Source: Chrysomallon squamiferum (Eukaryota > Mollusca > Gastropoda > Neomphalida > Peltospiridae). Taken from it: a DNA stretch of 64,000 bases. The position numbers and the translations under genes are program-made. The stretch lies in NCBI GenBank assembly GCA_012295275.1, contig CM022669.1, positions 16,416,172-16,480,171 on the forward strand, written 5' to 3'. This document shows positions 38,668 through 60,321 of this stretch, piece after piece. How positions within the stretch are numbered: the stretch's first letter is position 1; each line of letters begins with the position of its first letter. The notes under the pieces were generated by a model. That model searched no databases and was not told the origin of the DNA. It worked only from the letters and a program-made list of their open reading frames with translations.

Positions 38668-39198
38668 TAAAAATGATAGTAAATACTTGCAATTACTTCA
38701 GTTTAGTAGCGATAATAATATTGATAAATTAATAAAAATATAAATTTAGAATTAACAATTCTGAATGAGTAACTGAAAGGAATCCTTATTTAAAAAAATT
38801 CCTTTGATATGATTTCAGAGCCGTCAAAAACCTGATAACAGATTTGTTTCTTCTTCCAGAAACAAAATAAATCGTTAAACTACTTATCGCAGAAACAGAT
38901 TAAATCAAGATCGCAGGAATGCGGTGATTAGCATCCACCATTCATTAAAGAAAAATAATGATATTATGTTCAGTATCATAAAACCAAATCGTGATACAAC
39001 AGAATAACGGTTTTGAAATACAAGAACTCTGAAACGACATCTTTTAAATTACAATAATTCACTATTATTAAAAAAAAAAAAAAAAAACCCCAAAACCAAC
39101 AACAATAAAATAAACAGTTTAAAAAACAAACAAACAAGAAGATAAGGGAGAGTATTCTTGTAGCTTGAACCTGATATGTTGATGTTGTCTTTTCTGTT

Positions 39199-39234
<36 letters not shown>

Positions 39235-39500
39235 TGTGAGAGTAATAAATAATGTAGGTACATCTGACAATACACATTTAGTCTCGCGTTAATTTTGTCA
39301 TACGACCATTGCTGCGGCCAGACGATATCTCGCAGATGTGCATTAACTATTTAAAACGTAAACTGATTGCGTTTGCCACGTGTTTATCAGATGTTTCACG
39401 TAATGCACGGCGAATGTAGCAAACAGTGCATATAAAACGATATTACTATGATAACCACTGTTTCATGCTGTTTGAAATGCTTGAACATTTTTTACAATGT
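35123..39500. other. Intergenic, no gene seen
   Basis: Holds C9A40 at 35344-35392, CATA-type repeats at about 36130-36235, poly(A) at about 36868-36887, poly(T) at about 37412-37438, a 42-bp duplication at 37551-37634, AAAT at 37868-37902, poly(A)-(AAT)n at 38621-38663 and (TG)n at 39204-39233. A CRE-like cluster lies at 36611-36631. Confidence 0.6.
37551..37634. repeat. 42-bp direct tandem duplication
   Basis: Two copies of a 42-bp unit beginning AACGAGTGAAGGAAATAGTG at 37551 and 37593, embedded in a region rich in GAATGA/GAACGA words. Confidence 0.93.
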
Positions 39501-39700
39501 TTATGTGTGAACTGCTGTTTATTTATTTATTTATTTATTTATTATCATAATATATTATTGTTTAGATGACATTATTATTACTACTACCACTACTATTACT
39601 ACTAATATTATTACTACTACTGCTACTACTACTACTACTACTGCTATTATTGCTATTCTTGTTGTAACGTCATCGACATTATTATTATTTTTTTCTTCTT

Positions 39701-39731
<31 letters not shown>

Positions 39732-41020
39732 TTATTATTATTATTATTATTGTTGTTATTTAGAATCTTTCGACTTCAATTAATCCTTAGAATGTATATT
39801 TTATTACCTCATATGCCATCATTACTTTTCTTCGTTTATTTTTCTAACAAAAGGATGACCTCATTTCACAACACCTAGTGTATCTGAGTTATTGTTATGG
39901 TCAAACCAGGAAGAACACGAAACAGCTAATAAGACGAGACTCTGTGACTCTGTCTACTCAAGTCTGTCAGTCAGCTGTAATCGAGGGCCAACACAAAACC
40001 ATTTGCGACGTCAGCAAGGGCAAAACTGTCACTTTATAGCCAAGAGTACGTCCAGAAATATGCAATGCACCCCTCTGTGTTTGTAAAAATAGAAGATTTA
40101 AACATTACACGCTGTTTGTTCTTGACTAACCAGGAGGAGATTAAGCACGAAAATTCGATTACGCGATTACAAACAGCTTTTTTTTTTATTTATTTATTTA
40201 TTTTTTTTTTTCATATCGCGGCGGTTTCACATTGACAAATCGTCATATTATCATCTTCATGGCCAGCCTTGAACTAAAAGGCAACATGGCCAAATAAACC
40301 TTTTTTTTTTTTGTATTTAAAAATCATGTTTTATTGATTGCCTTTTGTTTCTAATTAGTTAATTATAAACGTTCTATTTATTACTAACACGCCCATATTT
40401 TATTTCGGAGTGTTTACAGCTTAAAAGTTTTTTTTATTATTTTATTATTATTATAATTATAATAATTATTATTATTCTTGATAATGTTATGGAGATACAG
40501 CTGTAAAGCTGTACTCGGGAATACGTCAGAATGTATTTTTTTTAGAAACCATTACGTACATAACTCTGACAGTGCACGCGCGCATGTCCTTCATCAACAA
40601 ACCGGACAGCTAATAAGGGAGACGAGTAAACCGATCCGGAATTGAATGTTGACAAAATATTTTCAACAGATTCGCCCGAAATCTGGTCGAGATTAAATCG
40701 AAAACAGCCAGTGACAACCTCATCTAATCATCGGCGTTTCCAGTGAGATGTGTGCAAACTGGCCAGACAGTCGCGACATCAGGATATCCCGATAAATCTC
40801 TGCTCGTATTAATTATGTCGTGTTGCTATTGTTGTTTTTTCTTTCACGTGAGCAGAAAATATGAGTTTTACTGTCTAACGACTTCAAATTACTTTTTTTT
40901 TTATTAGTTTATGTTATATTGTGTTGTATTGTGTTGTGTTGTGTTGTGTTGTATTGTATTATATTGTATTGTATTGTATTGTATTGTACTGTACTGTGTT
41001 ATGTTGTGTTGCAATGGGGT
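39501..41020. other. Intergenic; triplet tracts and GTATT repeats
   Basis: Contains (ATTT)n at about 39518-39543, ACT/ATT/CTT triplet tracts at 39570-39752, T-rich segments at 40172-40212, and imperfect GTGTT/GTATT pentamers at 40917-41010. The stretch 39890-40160 is more complex but carries no recognised exon. Confidence 0.6.
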
Positions 41021-41802
41021 AAAAAAAAAATTGTTTTGTTTACAAGTGTTTCTGACTTACAAGTTGTACTGATATTTTCATTACGTTTATTAAAAATTAA
41101 AGCTTTGCTATGCACTCATATTTTACGGTACATCAAAAGTTCTCTACTAGAATTACTGTCTAAGGGAAGGTCGTGTAGAAGTTTCCTTTTTTGCTAACAC
41201 GAAAGAGAGTAAGCCAATAGGTGCTTTCATCTTTAAATACACCTGCATAATCTGCACAGTATAAAAATATGTTGAGTACTGCGTGAAATAATAATAATAA
41301 AACAAAGACACAAAAAAAAAAAACACCTCCATCTTCCTTTAACCCTTTGGAATCGGTCCTTCTTGTTTATCCATCTTTCCACCTTCTGCTTGAAGAGTCA
41401 GTGTCCTGATTGCACATAATGATTCCAGGTTTTTAATAACCGCTACATTTAAGGAAACATGTGGAGTTGTTTGTTTATCACTCTATCTGCGAATACACCG
41501 GCAAACTGAAATCGCTTTTAAATCCCAGGTTTATTTTACGGGGACGAGCACTTTTCTAATTCTGGCGTGATTTATCACAAGGGTAATTATTTGAAATGGG
41601 GCTGGTAAATGCACTGAGGTGGATGGTCAGTAATTATGTTAGAATTTTTCACTGAAGAAAGTGTAATTTTGATGAAATCTAATTTCCAGCAATCAAAGAC
41701 GTTGTGGCCGCGGGCAGAGAGGCAGATTCAGAGCGAGAGACTTGGATCATGCGTAGACTGAACCGCACAAAACATAGGAAAACAAGTGTGTGTGTGTGTG
41801 AG

Positions 41803-41834
<32 letters not shown>

Positions 41835-42048
41835 TTTACGTGTTCGTGTGTGCATAGTTTATTGATTTAGTCAATGATTTGTCAACATTAGCTAAACATA
41901 GATATGTATTATCGGGTATTAGAAAGAAATCTGTTGACGCCATTAAAAACAAATGATCTGTCATATTTGCTGTGCTGTAAAAAGGAATCCACATAATCGT
42001 TAGCCTTTGAAATACTTGAAACCTATACTGAAACATTATGTATCTCTT

Positions 42049-42084
<36 letters not shown>

Positions 42085-44835
42085 TACATACACATATACA
42101 CAGAAATATACGGTTAAAGACCATGCAAACATATATATTTTTTTCTATTCATTTCTGTTACAGTTTAAGAATCTTTTGGGGCTGTAAGTGTTTATGATTT
42201 CGGATTTTGGAATAAAAAGAAGATAGCCTGGAAATATGATCTATGTCTAAATACAGATTCCGTATATTTTGTGCATAAAATAAAGTTATTGTAAGTAAAA
42301 CAATCAGAAATCTGTAAGATATAACTAGTTCGAGATATCGAGATTTCCGATTAGAGATCTTCAGTTGTATTCAGTAAAAATTAAACCAATTTCGTCTGCT
42401 CTGATGTAAGCGGCTGTCTGCTTAGATCATAAATAAAGCATTTTATTATTATCATTTATATATAAATATTTGTTTTAATGACTCTTTCGACTGATATACT
42501 TTTCATAATGAACATTTATTATCATGTATATTCTTATTATTTCTTTTACTTTTTTCATCTAATAAATATGATGACCTCTATCAATTCAGCGGATCATAGT
42601 TCACAGATGTCTTTCGCAATCTATCTGAAATAATGACTTCAGCAAATATTGTTACGTATTCGTAATTGGTATGAAGGCGTTTTTGTTGCCCTGAGTTGTC
42701 TTTGTGACGTAACAAAGATTACACCTCACAGTAAGGCGACTGTCCGGTAGAAACCAGACGGCTTATAGAACTAAAATAGGACAGAGCTGTGATTATGTGG
42801 TTTTAGTATGATTGGCTCGAATTCCTATAAAATCACAGCAAAACTCGTTTTCGGTGACTGGCTTGAAACCCTCACAAGAAATTTATCAAAGGGCTGCTAA
42901 CCTGTCGGTTGTATAAAACGTTTGTTGCTGTGCCCATCTATAAAAATTAATCATGGAATAGCGTCGGTGAATTTTGTTCCCCCCGTTTTATCATCGATAC
43001 CGAAATAAGAACAAGAGCCATATGTGTTAACACTGTACAAATGTTAATACTGAAAGGGATTGAATGAAATGTTAATATCAGAATGCACTGAATGAAATGT
43101 TAATACTAAAATATAAGAAATGTTAAATGTTGTAAATTTCTTCTTCTTCTTTACTTAAAATTATTTTGAAAAAAAAAAAAATTATTCATTTATTATTAAT
43201 AATGAAAAAAGAAAACACAATTCATCGCAACACGTGAAATATTTCTTTTATGTTAGCAATTACAGTCACAACAAAGAAAGACCAGAAACAAAAACAAACA
43301 AACAACAACTGACATTATAAAAAAATTAACTAGTTCTCGAAACTGTAATAACAGTAAGAAGAAGAAGAAGAAGAAGAAAATGAAGAAAGAAGGACATGAC
43401 GTTGAAAACAACTACAAAACAACACCGACAACAACAATAACATAAATATTATTACTATTACTGTTGTTGTTGTTGTTGTTGTTGTTGTTGTCGTCGTCGT
43501 TGTTGTTATGGTTGTTGCTGTTAAAAACAAAAGAAGGTGAACAAAAGAATGAATAACTGAAGAGAAAACTGCGGAGTAATTTTCAGTCGTAAAACATTTA
43601 CAGAATATGAAATCAGTAAACATTTATCTTCATACTTATTCATTAAACTGCACACTGTTAATAACAATAATTCCGTTCGATTCTGCCGTTGTAATGATTA
43701 AAAAAAACAGAACTGAAAAAGAATAAAGAAATTCATTAGCTGGTGATAATGATTAAAATGGAAAATAACAAAATAATTAAAAATTTTAATTCATCTTCTT
43801 CTTATTATTGTTTTCCAATGTTCACTGCACGATCTGTTTGAACAAAGCACTCTTTCATTCTTTTACTGTTTTCTAAGACCACAAAACTGTGGCCCTAAGT
43901 AAGCTTAAGTCAAACAGTCTGAGGTTAAGACATCTGAATGGCGACTTTTCTGTTGTTTACACCGTCTTCAGGGATCGATCTAGAATTTCAGAAAAGAGGT
44001 GAAAACACAGTTTAACAGAAAAAAATGTATTTGAAGATGAAATGAGTTTCATAAGAAAGAACAAAAGAAAGAAACAAACAAACAAAAATAAATAAATAAA
44101 TGAAAAATGAATAATAATAATAATAACAACAATATCAATAATAACAACAACAACAACAATAATAATAATAACAATAATAAAAAGAAAAAATATAAAACAA
44201 AATAAGTAAATAAGTAAGTAAATATAATGTCGGATAAAAAAAAACGGGCGAAAAGTTCTCTTCTCTTCTCCCACCCCCACCCAGTCAGCGTCCCGTGTCT
44301 AACACTATAAACCTCACCCTGAAGTCAGTATGCTCGATTGATAATCGTAGATTGGTAAAATGTTTTTTTAAATTATTATTTTTTTTAAAGATTACTGCTG
44401 GGTATGTGGATCTTTCTTAGAGCAGCCATGAAATTGTCTTTACGTTTCAGTGTTTGCACACACTTAATGCACGGTTAAGGATATAAAGAAGGTCACGTGA
44501 CTGTTGATCGAAATTACTTTTTTTTAATACAAAGCTGACTTAATGATTGTATATTGGCTTGTTTTCCGATAAATTATGTTCTGATGGGAAAAAACATATA
44601 GTCAGATTCTGATGGACTATTAAAAATGAAATTCACTGCAGGTAAAATCAAGACTAATTGTGAATTGCTGGTTCCTGCGTACAGTTCTAGTTGTAATTAC
44701 AAACAAGTACAATTAGCCAGAGTTCAGGTTGTGTGTGATGAATAATTTATATTTAAACTAATTACCTTTATATATATAAAGACGTTAACATTACATCGTT
44801 AATTGTGGAAGAATGAAAGAGCTACAATGAGAGAG
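41021..44835. other. Intergenic, no gene seen
   Basis: Holds (TG)n-(GA)n at 41786-41834, (TA)n-(CA)n at about 42048-42084, GAA triplets at 43361-43380, GTT/GTC triplets at about 43462-43510 and AAAC/AAT/AAC tracts at about 44070-44220. The stretch 42560-43010 is free of arrays but has no identifiable gene. Confidence 0.6.
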
Positions 44836-44837
44836 AA

Positions 44838-47700
<2,863 letters not shown>

Positions 47701-47710
47701 CAACAAATAC

Positions 47711-50690
<2,980 letters not shown>

Positions 50691-52543
50691 TTAACAATTT
50701 CATCTTGTCCTTGGTCTGTCCGTATGAATTAACTCATTAACTCCATTTCTGACATAGTTACATTTTAATCAACAGGATGCACACTTAGTGGTTAGGCTGA
50801 CGTCATTCGTGAAGATTCTGTGATTGTAATTGCCATTTAGAACGTAGAGATGGTCGCAAGAATACTTAAATTGTAATATCGATATCATTAAATCTGACTG
50901 TCGTGTTTTATTTAGATCAGACCCGTTGCAGACATGAACAGCCTTGTAATGGTGCCAATTTTATTGCCTGACCTTTACATACATGTAATAGTAACAAGGA
51001 ATATGCACAAGCAATTAAATTATTTTGTCTGAGACAGCACACGCTTCGTGTAAAACGTATCTTTTAACTCGCCACCCTTATAATTATCTTTGCCACTGTT
51101 CAGACCGAAAGTGAGATTTAAATTCGATTGTCAAGGACTCTGAACCGATTGCTGGCCTCTGTTATTGCAGTTTCGCGTAAACACAATGTGGTCGAATAAA
51201 CAACATACAATTTAGTAATTTTTCAACATACTGTTTCTAAAAAGAAATACCTGGAATTTGATCGTTGTTATTTGATAGTAAATAATTTAATGAAAATTAA
51301 GTTGGAATCCAGCACGTCAGCACGTCTTCAGCAAGAAAAGTCAGTGTGAGAATACTTTACATTTTTGAGTTATTAAATTATAATCTTACAAATAATCTTC
51401 GTTAAACAAATGTTTATTTAATCTATTAATAACAGCCGATGCCAACACAAATTCAACGAGAGATGTTGAAGTCTGCGTGTTTGTGTCCTTGAGCACACTC
51501 TCTAACAGTTTCAGTCACTAGTATATTGTTTTGTACACTGTGGCCTATATTGTATTCAACCATACGCACCAACCTTTACTTCAGTAACTTGAGTAGTTTT
51601 GTTTATGTTTGTCTGTGTTGTTTTATCAAGAATATACTGACATTCACAAATAATTATAATGCTTTTCAATCGGCCTTTTGTTTTCTTACTTTAATAATTT
51701 ATTTTCTTTGTTTCCTTTTTTTTTTTTTTTTTAACCTTTCTTTTGTTTATCCTTTTGTTCACTTATATTAAAGGATTTTATTATTCTTTATCCAAGATCA
51801 AAACAACAAATGTCTCTTTTCTTTTACAGAAACAAACAAAAAAATAAATGCATTTCTTTTCAGAACTGACAATCCAAAGCCCACTTTAGAGCGTCGACTA
51901 CCTTTTAAGCATACAATAATTTATTTTTATTTTTCTGAGCTAAAGAGATTACGCTTTGTTTAATTAATAACAATCTTTTTATCTTTCGTTCTGCATATTT
52001 GATTACAATTAGCCAAATCATTTTATTTACGTTTACTCTTTATGAGAGCAGAATTATTCCAGAGGGGAATATTTCTGTCGACGCGTGTACACAGATTAAA
52101 GAAAACCATTTGTCAGTTGAAGATGAAAACATAATAGCTCAAACGCTCATTCACACGGTAATAAAAATACAACAAACATTTTCAGGTAAGGGTATCAATG
52201 AAACAAATAAAAGACTGAAGCTTTTTTGGTCCACTTTCATTTGTCGTCTTTATTGCACGCTGGAAAATAAAACAGGGTTAAATGAGGGTGTTTGACAGAG
52301 AAACAGAAATACTCACCATTGTCAGATTGACGGTTAATAAGTATCCGTAATTTGATTGTTTAAAATGTGTGTAGATGAACTGAGAAAAGAAACTTGACAT
52401 ATGGTTAGTGGATTAATGGATCATTATGAGAATACTCAAATAAAAGAAAATGTAAATACCATTAATAATGTTTGATACATATAACATGCTGTAAGACATT
52501 CATTGAGTGAAACATGATATATACACACACACACACACACACA
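50691..52543. other. Array-poor intergenic stretch with one exon candidate
   Basis: The longest array-free stretch outside the genes. It contains the candidate exon 51999-52186 (see findings). A poly(T) run lies at about 51717-51732 and a (CA)n run at about 52521-52544. Confidence 0.5.
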
Positions 52544-52650
52544 CAGTGGTACCTCGAGTTACGAGTGCTCCAACTTACGAGTTACGAGCAGGCGGACGAG
52601 CGATTTTTGTTTTAAGTTGCGAGCCGTACCCCGAGTTACGAGCCAGCTTA
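52544..52650 (+). mobile_element. Truncated Tigger/pogo-like terminus
   Basis: Begins CAGTGGTACCTCGAGTTACG, nearly the same terminus as the element at 25364, followed by several subterminal copies of GTTACGAG/TTGCGAGC. The right part is missing: the sequence changes to (AAT)n at about 52650. The left neighbour is (CA)n, so no TA duplication is visible. Confidence 0.8.
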
Positions 52651-52661
52651 TTAATAATAAT

Positions 52662-52726
<65 letters not shown>

Positions 52727-52748
52727 TAACAATAACAATAACAATAAT
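52651..52748. repeat. (AAT)n-(AAC)n microsatellite
   Basis: AAT triplets followed by AATAAC hexamers, starting at the broken edge of the transposon fragment. Confidence 0.96.
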
Positions 52749-54500
<1,752 letters not shown>

Positions 54501-54795
54501 GTTGATGGGAGAATATGGAGTAAATGGATGGGGGTATATGGAGTAAAATAAACTTGACAGGGAATATGGAGTCAATAAACTGGATGGGGAATAATGAGTC
54601 AATAAATTTCATGGGGAATATGGAGTCAATAAATTGGATGGGGAATATGGATTAAAAAATTGATGGGGAATATGGAGTAAATAAACTTGATGGGGAATAT
54701 TGAGTAATTAAACTTGATGGGGAATATGGATTAAATAAACTTTATGGGGAATATTGAGTAATTAAACTTGATGGGGAATATGGAATAAAATAAAC
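54501..54795. repeat. Minisatellite, about 27-bp unit, 11 copies
   Basis: Units of the type GATGGGGAATATGGAGTAAA plus TAAACTT start at 54503, 54527, 54555, 54583, 54610, 54637, 54662, 54689, 54716, 54743 and 54770. Spacing is 24-28 bp, mostly 27. In the later copies GGAGTAAATAAA and TTGAGTAATTAAA variants alternate. Confidence 0.96.
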
Positions 54796-54957
54796 AGAAT
54801 TATGATGACTAAAACTGACTATGGGATGTAGAAATAAAGTGTGGATGGAGAAGTTTGTAGATTTTTCAAATTCGATACAGGAATAAATATTAAAATATGA
54901 ATAAATGCTAAAACACAATAATAAATACTCTACTACAACAAAGAATACTGTAACACA

Positions 54958-54992
<35 letters not shown>

Positions 54993-57900
54993 TTAACACA
55001 ACTGTAAATACTTTAACACAAATAATATATAATTTAACATAACAGTTTTTGTTATAAGACTAACATTAACACGTACTCGATTAGAATAACAAACAGTTTA
55101 ACAAGATTAATATTCTAACACAGTAATAATTACTCATATTAAATATTATAGAACAAAAACAAATACGGTAATACAACAACAACCTAACAACAAGCTACCA
55201 ATGTATTGCCCAAAAACCAATCTTCCTGGATTATACATAAAAGACATGCACGAATGATATTATCACCGGATAAAAGCGAGTTTCAAACAAGCAATGAGTT
55301 GGACGTGTACTAATTACAAATACCGCATACAATAATAATAATCTTAGCAATTTGTCGTTCATCTCCGTTTGTCCTCGCGCGTCAGTCCGTTCTCAGCAGT
55401 GTCGGTATAATGTTCCGACAGCTGCATTGTTGAAAAGGAACAAGAGATGCTGTCAGCTTTGCAAGAACATTATTCAAAGTCTTTCCTGTTTTGTTTAATC
55501 CCATCATCTGTCATCTCTCTCTCTCTCTCTCTCTCTCTAAATCGAGTGCAAACGTAATCTGAAACTAAGTCAAATCACAGATCATGTTTTTTTTCTTTCT
55601 TCTTCTTCTTCTTCTTCTTCTTCTTCCTTTTTAATGGATTGGAATTTTGGTCTCATATCTTCATTTTATGCATGCAGATTATTATGGTTTTCACAGATCG
55701 TATAATGTTATCCATATATCCTACATATCTATATCGAACATATCTATATCGAACTTATAATTATAGCACTTTTTATTACTACTACTACTACTACTATTAC
55801 TGCTGCTACTCTACTGCATTTATCATTATTATTAATAATTTTTAAATTGTTTTGTATTTATTTTACCTTAAATGTTATAACAGCATAATGACGTAGAACT
55901 TTATTTATTTATTTATTTATTTATTTCAATCTGTCCTTCTCTATCCGTGCAAATCGCCAATTTTTGCTAATATTCAGAAGACATTTCCTTTTTATATAAA
56001 ACATCAAATTTGCTCGGGCAACTATATTAGCAAATCGATATTTTTTAAATGCATTTTATCTTTTCTGATTTTTTTTTTTTTTTTTTTTTTTTTTAATAAT
56101 TTTATTCATCTTCTTCTTTACTTCCTATTTATTTTTATTTAATTTTTTTCCCCTTCATCTCTTGTTCTTTTTTTTTAAATTTTTATTTCATACGCACATG
56201 TGCAAATGTCAAACCATGCAGTGCGATCCTTCATCTGCCGCTGTTTCCATCAGTGATTTGTATCAGCACAGTGCAAGTTTCCAATTACCGCATCTTCGCC
56301 TCCAGTCACTGACAGTAATTTTTATCTTTCGGTCAGTTGGTTTCCAGCAGTGAGAATTAGACGATTATTTGACTTACACAGAGATCAAACCTGTCACGAC
56401 AAAACTCTGTCTGGACAAGAATACCTCCGATTGTCAGTTCTACGTTTTATTTAATTTAATTTCTTTCTATATTATTTTTTTTTTTTTTTTTTTCCTCTTC
56501 TCTTTTGTTACTTGATTCTTTCACTCTTTCTTTCTTAATGTCTACCTTTCTGTCTTTTTCTGTTAGTTATCTGTTTATCTCTCTGTCTATCTATCTATCT
56601 TTCCCTATATATATATATATGTCTGTCTGTCTGTCTATATATCTATCTATCTATCTATATAGCTATCTTGCTATCTGTCTATATGTTTGTCTGTCTAACT
56701 CCATCTATAACTATACGTTTCTTATTCTGTATACCTTTATAATCACTCCTTCGGTCTGCCTTTCTCTCTACATATCTATCTATCTATCTATCTATCTATC
56801 TAATCTTAACTGTTTAACTTTCTTCTTTTTTTAAAAATTTCATGTCTTCTCTTCTTCCTACCTTTCATACTGTTGCTTTCTTCCTGGCTGTTTTTCTCTT
56901 TCTTTATTTCCTTCTTTCTTTTTATCACTATTGGTAACGCTGCAACTGTTGATGTTATTGCCTAAACATTTGTTAAAGCGAATCTTTGCCAAAACACTGA
57001 ACACTTCCAGTTTACTGGACTGCAGAAAAGTTCAGTGATAAAATAAACAGATCCAAGCGGACTTTTTTTGTTGTTTTTTACTGCTTCGTCGTGATCGCCA
57101 AAGGCTAAGACAACTTTTACAATAATTAACCCGATCTGTTATTCAAAGTGCGTTTTTCTTTGTTTGTCTGTTTGTTAATTTGTTTTATTCTTGTTTCTTT
57201 CTCTTTTTCTTTTTTGTTTTATTTGTTTCTTTGTTTCTCAACATTTCTTTGAATAAAATGACGTGGTGTTTAAAAGAAAATTATCACCACCCATGCACTG
57301 AGAGCATCTTGTTACTGAATTACCAACAACTGTTATTATCAGTTGAAACCAGACAAAACAGTCACAGCGAAGAATATAAAAGACTGTCTTTTTCAAAGCT
57401 CTCATGTTTGTTATTTACGTTTTCTTTCTATTAACTTTTCTGGTTTCCTATCGTCTATTTCGATTGATAAATTACTGAAAATTATTGAAACCTTATTCAA
57501 AAAAAAAAAAAAAAAATAAAATAAAATTTATACACTTTTCATGAGTTTCATTTTTGAAGGCGATAAAGTTAACTAAACTAAAAATAACTTTGTATAAGTG
57601 TTCCTGTACTGTAGACGCAACACTAAGTCAGTTCTGCTAGGTTCCAAGTGAATGGTTCATTTATTACTGGAGCTTACATTTTCCTAATAATAAAGTATCA
57701 TAATAATAATAAATGGAGCGAATTCGCAAAGTTTATGTAAATGCTATTCTATTAAAGATAAATAATATTATATCATATAACTATAACTAGTGATAGTAAT
57801 AATAATAACAATAGTAAGAGTGTCAAATGCAGCAGCAGAAGTAGTAGTAGTAGCAGGAACAACAGAGGTAGACGGTATTATAATTTGTATTCCAAACTTT

Positions 57901-59470
57901 GTTATAAGAAATTGTTTCAGCACTTAGAGAACAATCTAAAGCTCAATCGTTAGATTTCAGTCAGCGAACCCAATGGATATTTCCCGTTCCATCCTTGTCC
58001 TCTGACTGATTTACCAAAAGCTAATCTCTGCTAAAGATGCGAGACATTTAGCTCATGAATGATACTAAACATCGAGTACTGGTAGTGAACATTGTGTCTC
58101 ATATCATTATAATTATCATTAGTTATTATAAAAGTTCAGTCTCTTGTATCGTTGCAATATATTAACTTTATTTAGCATCGATACGACAGACTGAATTTTG
58201 AGATATTAAATTTATAGTTAGACCACTAAGAATGATTATTTAAAGGGAATAAACCTGTATAATTAATGTTGATAGCAGTTATCGTCAGCCCGCGATCCCG
58301 TTTTCTTCAAGTCTTAAGACCAATACACTTAACCTCTGCACATCAGGAGTTATTTATGTTTATCAATACATCACACCGTTGTTTCCTAACGTAGGTTAGT
58401 GGCCAAGCCGTACTTCAGTGACCATCGCTGTTCTAAGTTGATTATCAGATCCAGCCGCCGGTGTTAACAGAATTTGAGTCAAGATAGAAGGTAAACACGA
58501 CCAGCTAATTGACTGTTGAACAAAAATTCATCTGAGTAATTCTTTAAACTCTTTCACTATAGGTGTGAGAATTAGCCTAGTTTCCAAATCAATGGATTCA
58601 TTTAGGTCAATTTGTTGGATTTCTTCTTCTTTTTTTTAACAGTTTTTGTTATCTCGAGGTTTATTAGAAGTTGATAGTCAATGATTTAAACACAAACACA
58701 TACAATAACAAACAAAAAATATGCGTACAAACTCACAGATACAGGCATAGAGATGCAGATACACAAACACGTAATGACTGTTAATAACAAACCAATAATA
58801 CTGACATCTACTTTGTTATTAAACTGTAATATAATTAATGCTGTATTATTAAATTGACCTTTTGCTGTTACTGCTGTTTCTGCTACTGCTACTGCTGCTA
58901 CTGCTACTACTACAACTACTACTATTCCTGTTTCTACTATTACTTCTACTTACTGGCAACTATTAATGCTTGTGTAATTGTCACCATTATACTACTTTAC
59001 ATCCATAACGAAAATTTATTTCATATGGAAAGTCATATCCTTACAAACACTGACACCCCCTTTTTTCGGAATCCCTAGATAACCCATCTAATTTATCTTC
59101 CTGAGATCGACTTTAAAACCACAGTCGAAAAAAAGAATCTTGAAGAGGTTTAATTCCACCGGTTCAGACACTCTAAATACGGACAAAATTTTTAAACCAG
59201 CTTTGGCCCCCGGGACGTGTTGAATTAAAGAGAGTTTGCTTAGGTTACTGGAGTCTTGCTGTTTCATCATCCTCGTTTTCTGTCTTCATTTGTCAAAGAC
59301 TTTGTAATGGGAACACCGAGTAGGTACGCTGGGATTATGCTGGACATATTTTTATTACTTAAACAGTGTACGGAATCCTGGTGTTTTACAGTAAGAAATG
59401 CACTGTCTGTTTGCATTGTCATTCCTTTGTGCTTCCTTGCGCTTTCCGTAGGCAAACAGTCAGAGGTAAA
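54796..59470. other. Intergenic, no gene seen
   Basis: Contains (AAT)n at 54960-54991, (CT)n at 55516-55538, (TTC)n at 55598-55625, ACT triplets at about 55772-55798, (ATTT)n at 55899-55925, poly(T) at about 56070-56093 and 56469-56492, TCTA/TCTG tetramers at 56590-56805, and AGT/CTG triplets at 57790-57865 and 58860-58955. The stretch 57900-58620 is array-free and unrecognised. Confidence 0.6.
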
Positions 59471-59504
59471 ACAGACAGAGAAACAAATAGACAGACAGAC
59501 AGAT

Positions 59505-59545
<41 letters not shown>

Positions 59546-59624
59546 CATAGATAGAGAGATAGATAGAGAGATAGACAGACATACAGACAGACAGACATAC
59601 ATATACTCGTAGATACTGATAATA

Positions 59625-59665
<41 letters not shown>
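59471..59665. repeat. (AGAC)-(AGAT)n-(TA)n compound microsatellite
   Basis: CAGA and AGAT tetramers at 59485-59600, then a TA array at about 59630-59662. Confidence 0.95.
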
Positions 59666-60280
59666 AGAGAGAAATATATATAACACTCATGAAGAAAACA
59701 GAGACTGATATAGAGAGAAAGAAAGTCAAAGAGACTAAAGCAGACAGAAAGAAAACATTAATAAAAGATAAAAACAAAGAGGAAACTAAAGAAGAAGAAT
59801 TGATAATCAAATGCTACAATAAATATACAACCAGTCAAAATCCAGATTTAGTTTAAATTCCACTTTTTACAATTTAATTGACTGCACATTTACCTTTAGA
59901 CTAATTATTATAGTCTGATCTGCTTCTTGATTTACATTCATTGTTCTGTGTCTTTCTGTCAGTTCTTAAAGTTATATAATATTCATTACAACAATACTGA
60001 CCAACAATAGTTATGAAGATAATATTCCAGTACATGCACGAACAATGGTGTCATTACACATATGGGCTGATAATAATTAACTGGAAAAGGATAGAGCAGT
60101 GTAATGTTATATATATATAACATTAAAGACAATAATAAACATATATTTATCTGGCAGTCTCTATAAACACTGGCAAGATATGATGACTAGATAAATTTCC
60201 ATTTTCCGTTACGAACAAACATTATAGCATTTTGGAGGAAATATTTTTGCTTTGATAAATTTGCTTGTTATTCACACACA

Positions 60281-60321
<41 letters not shown>

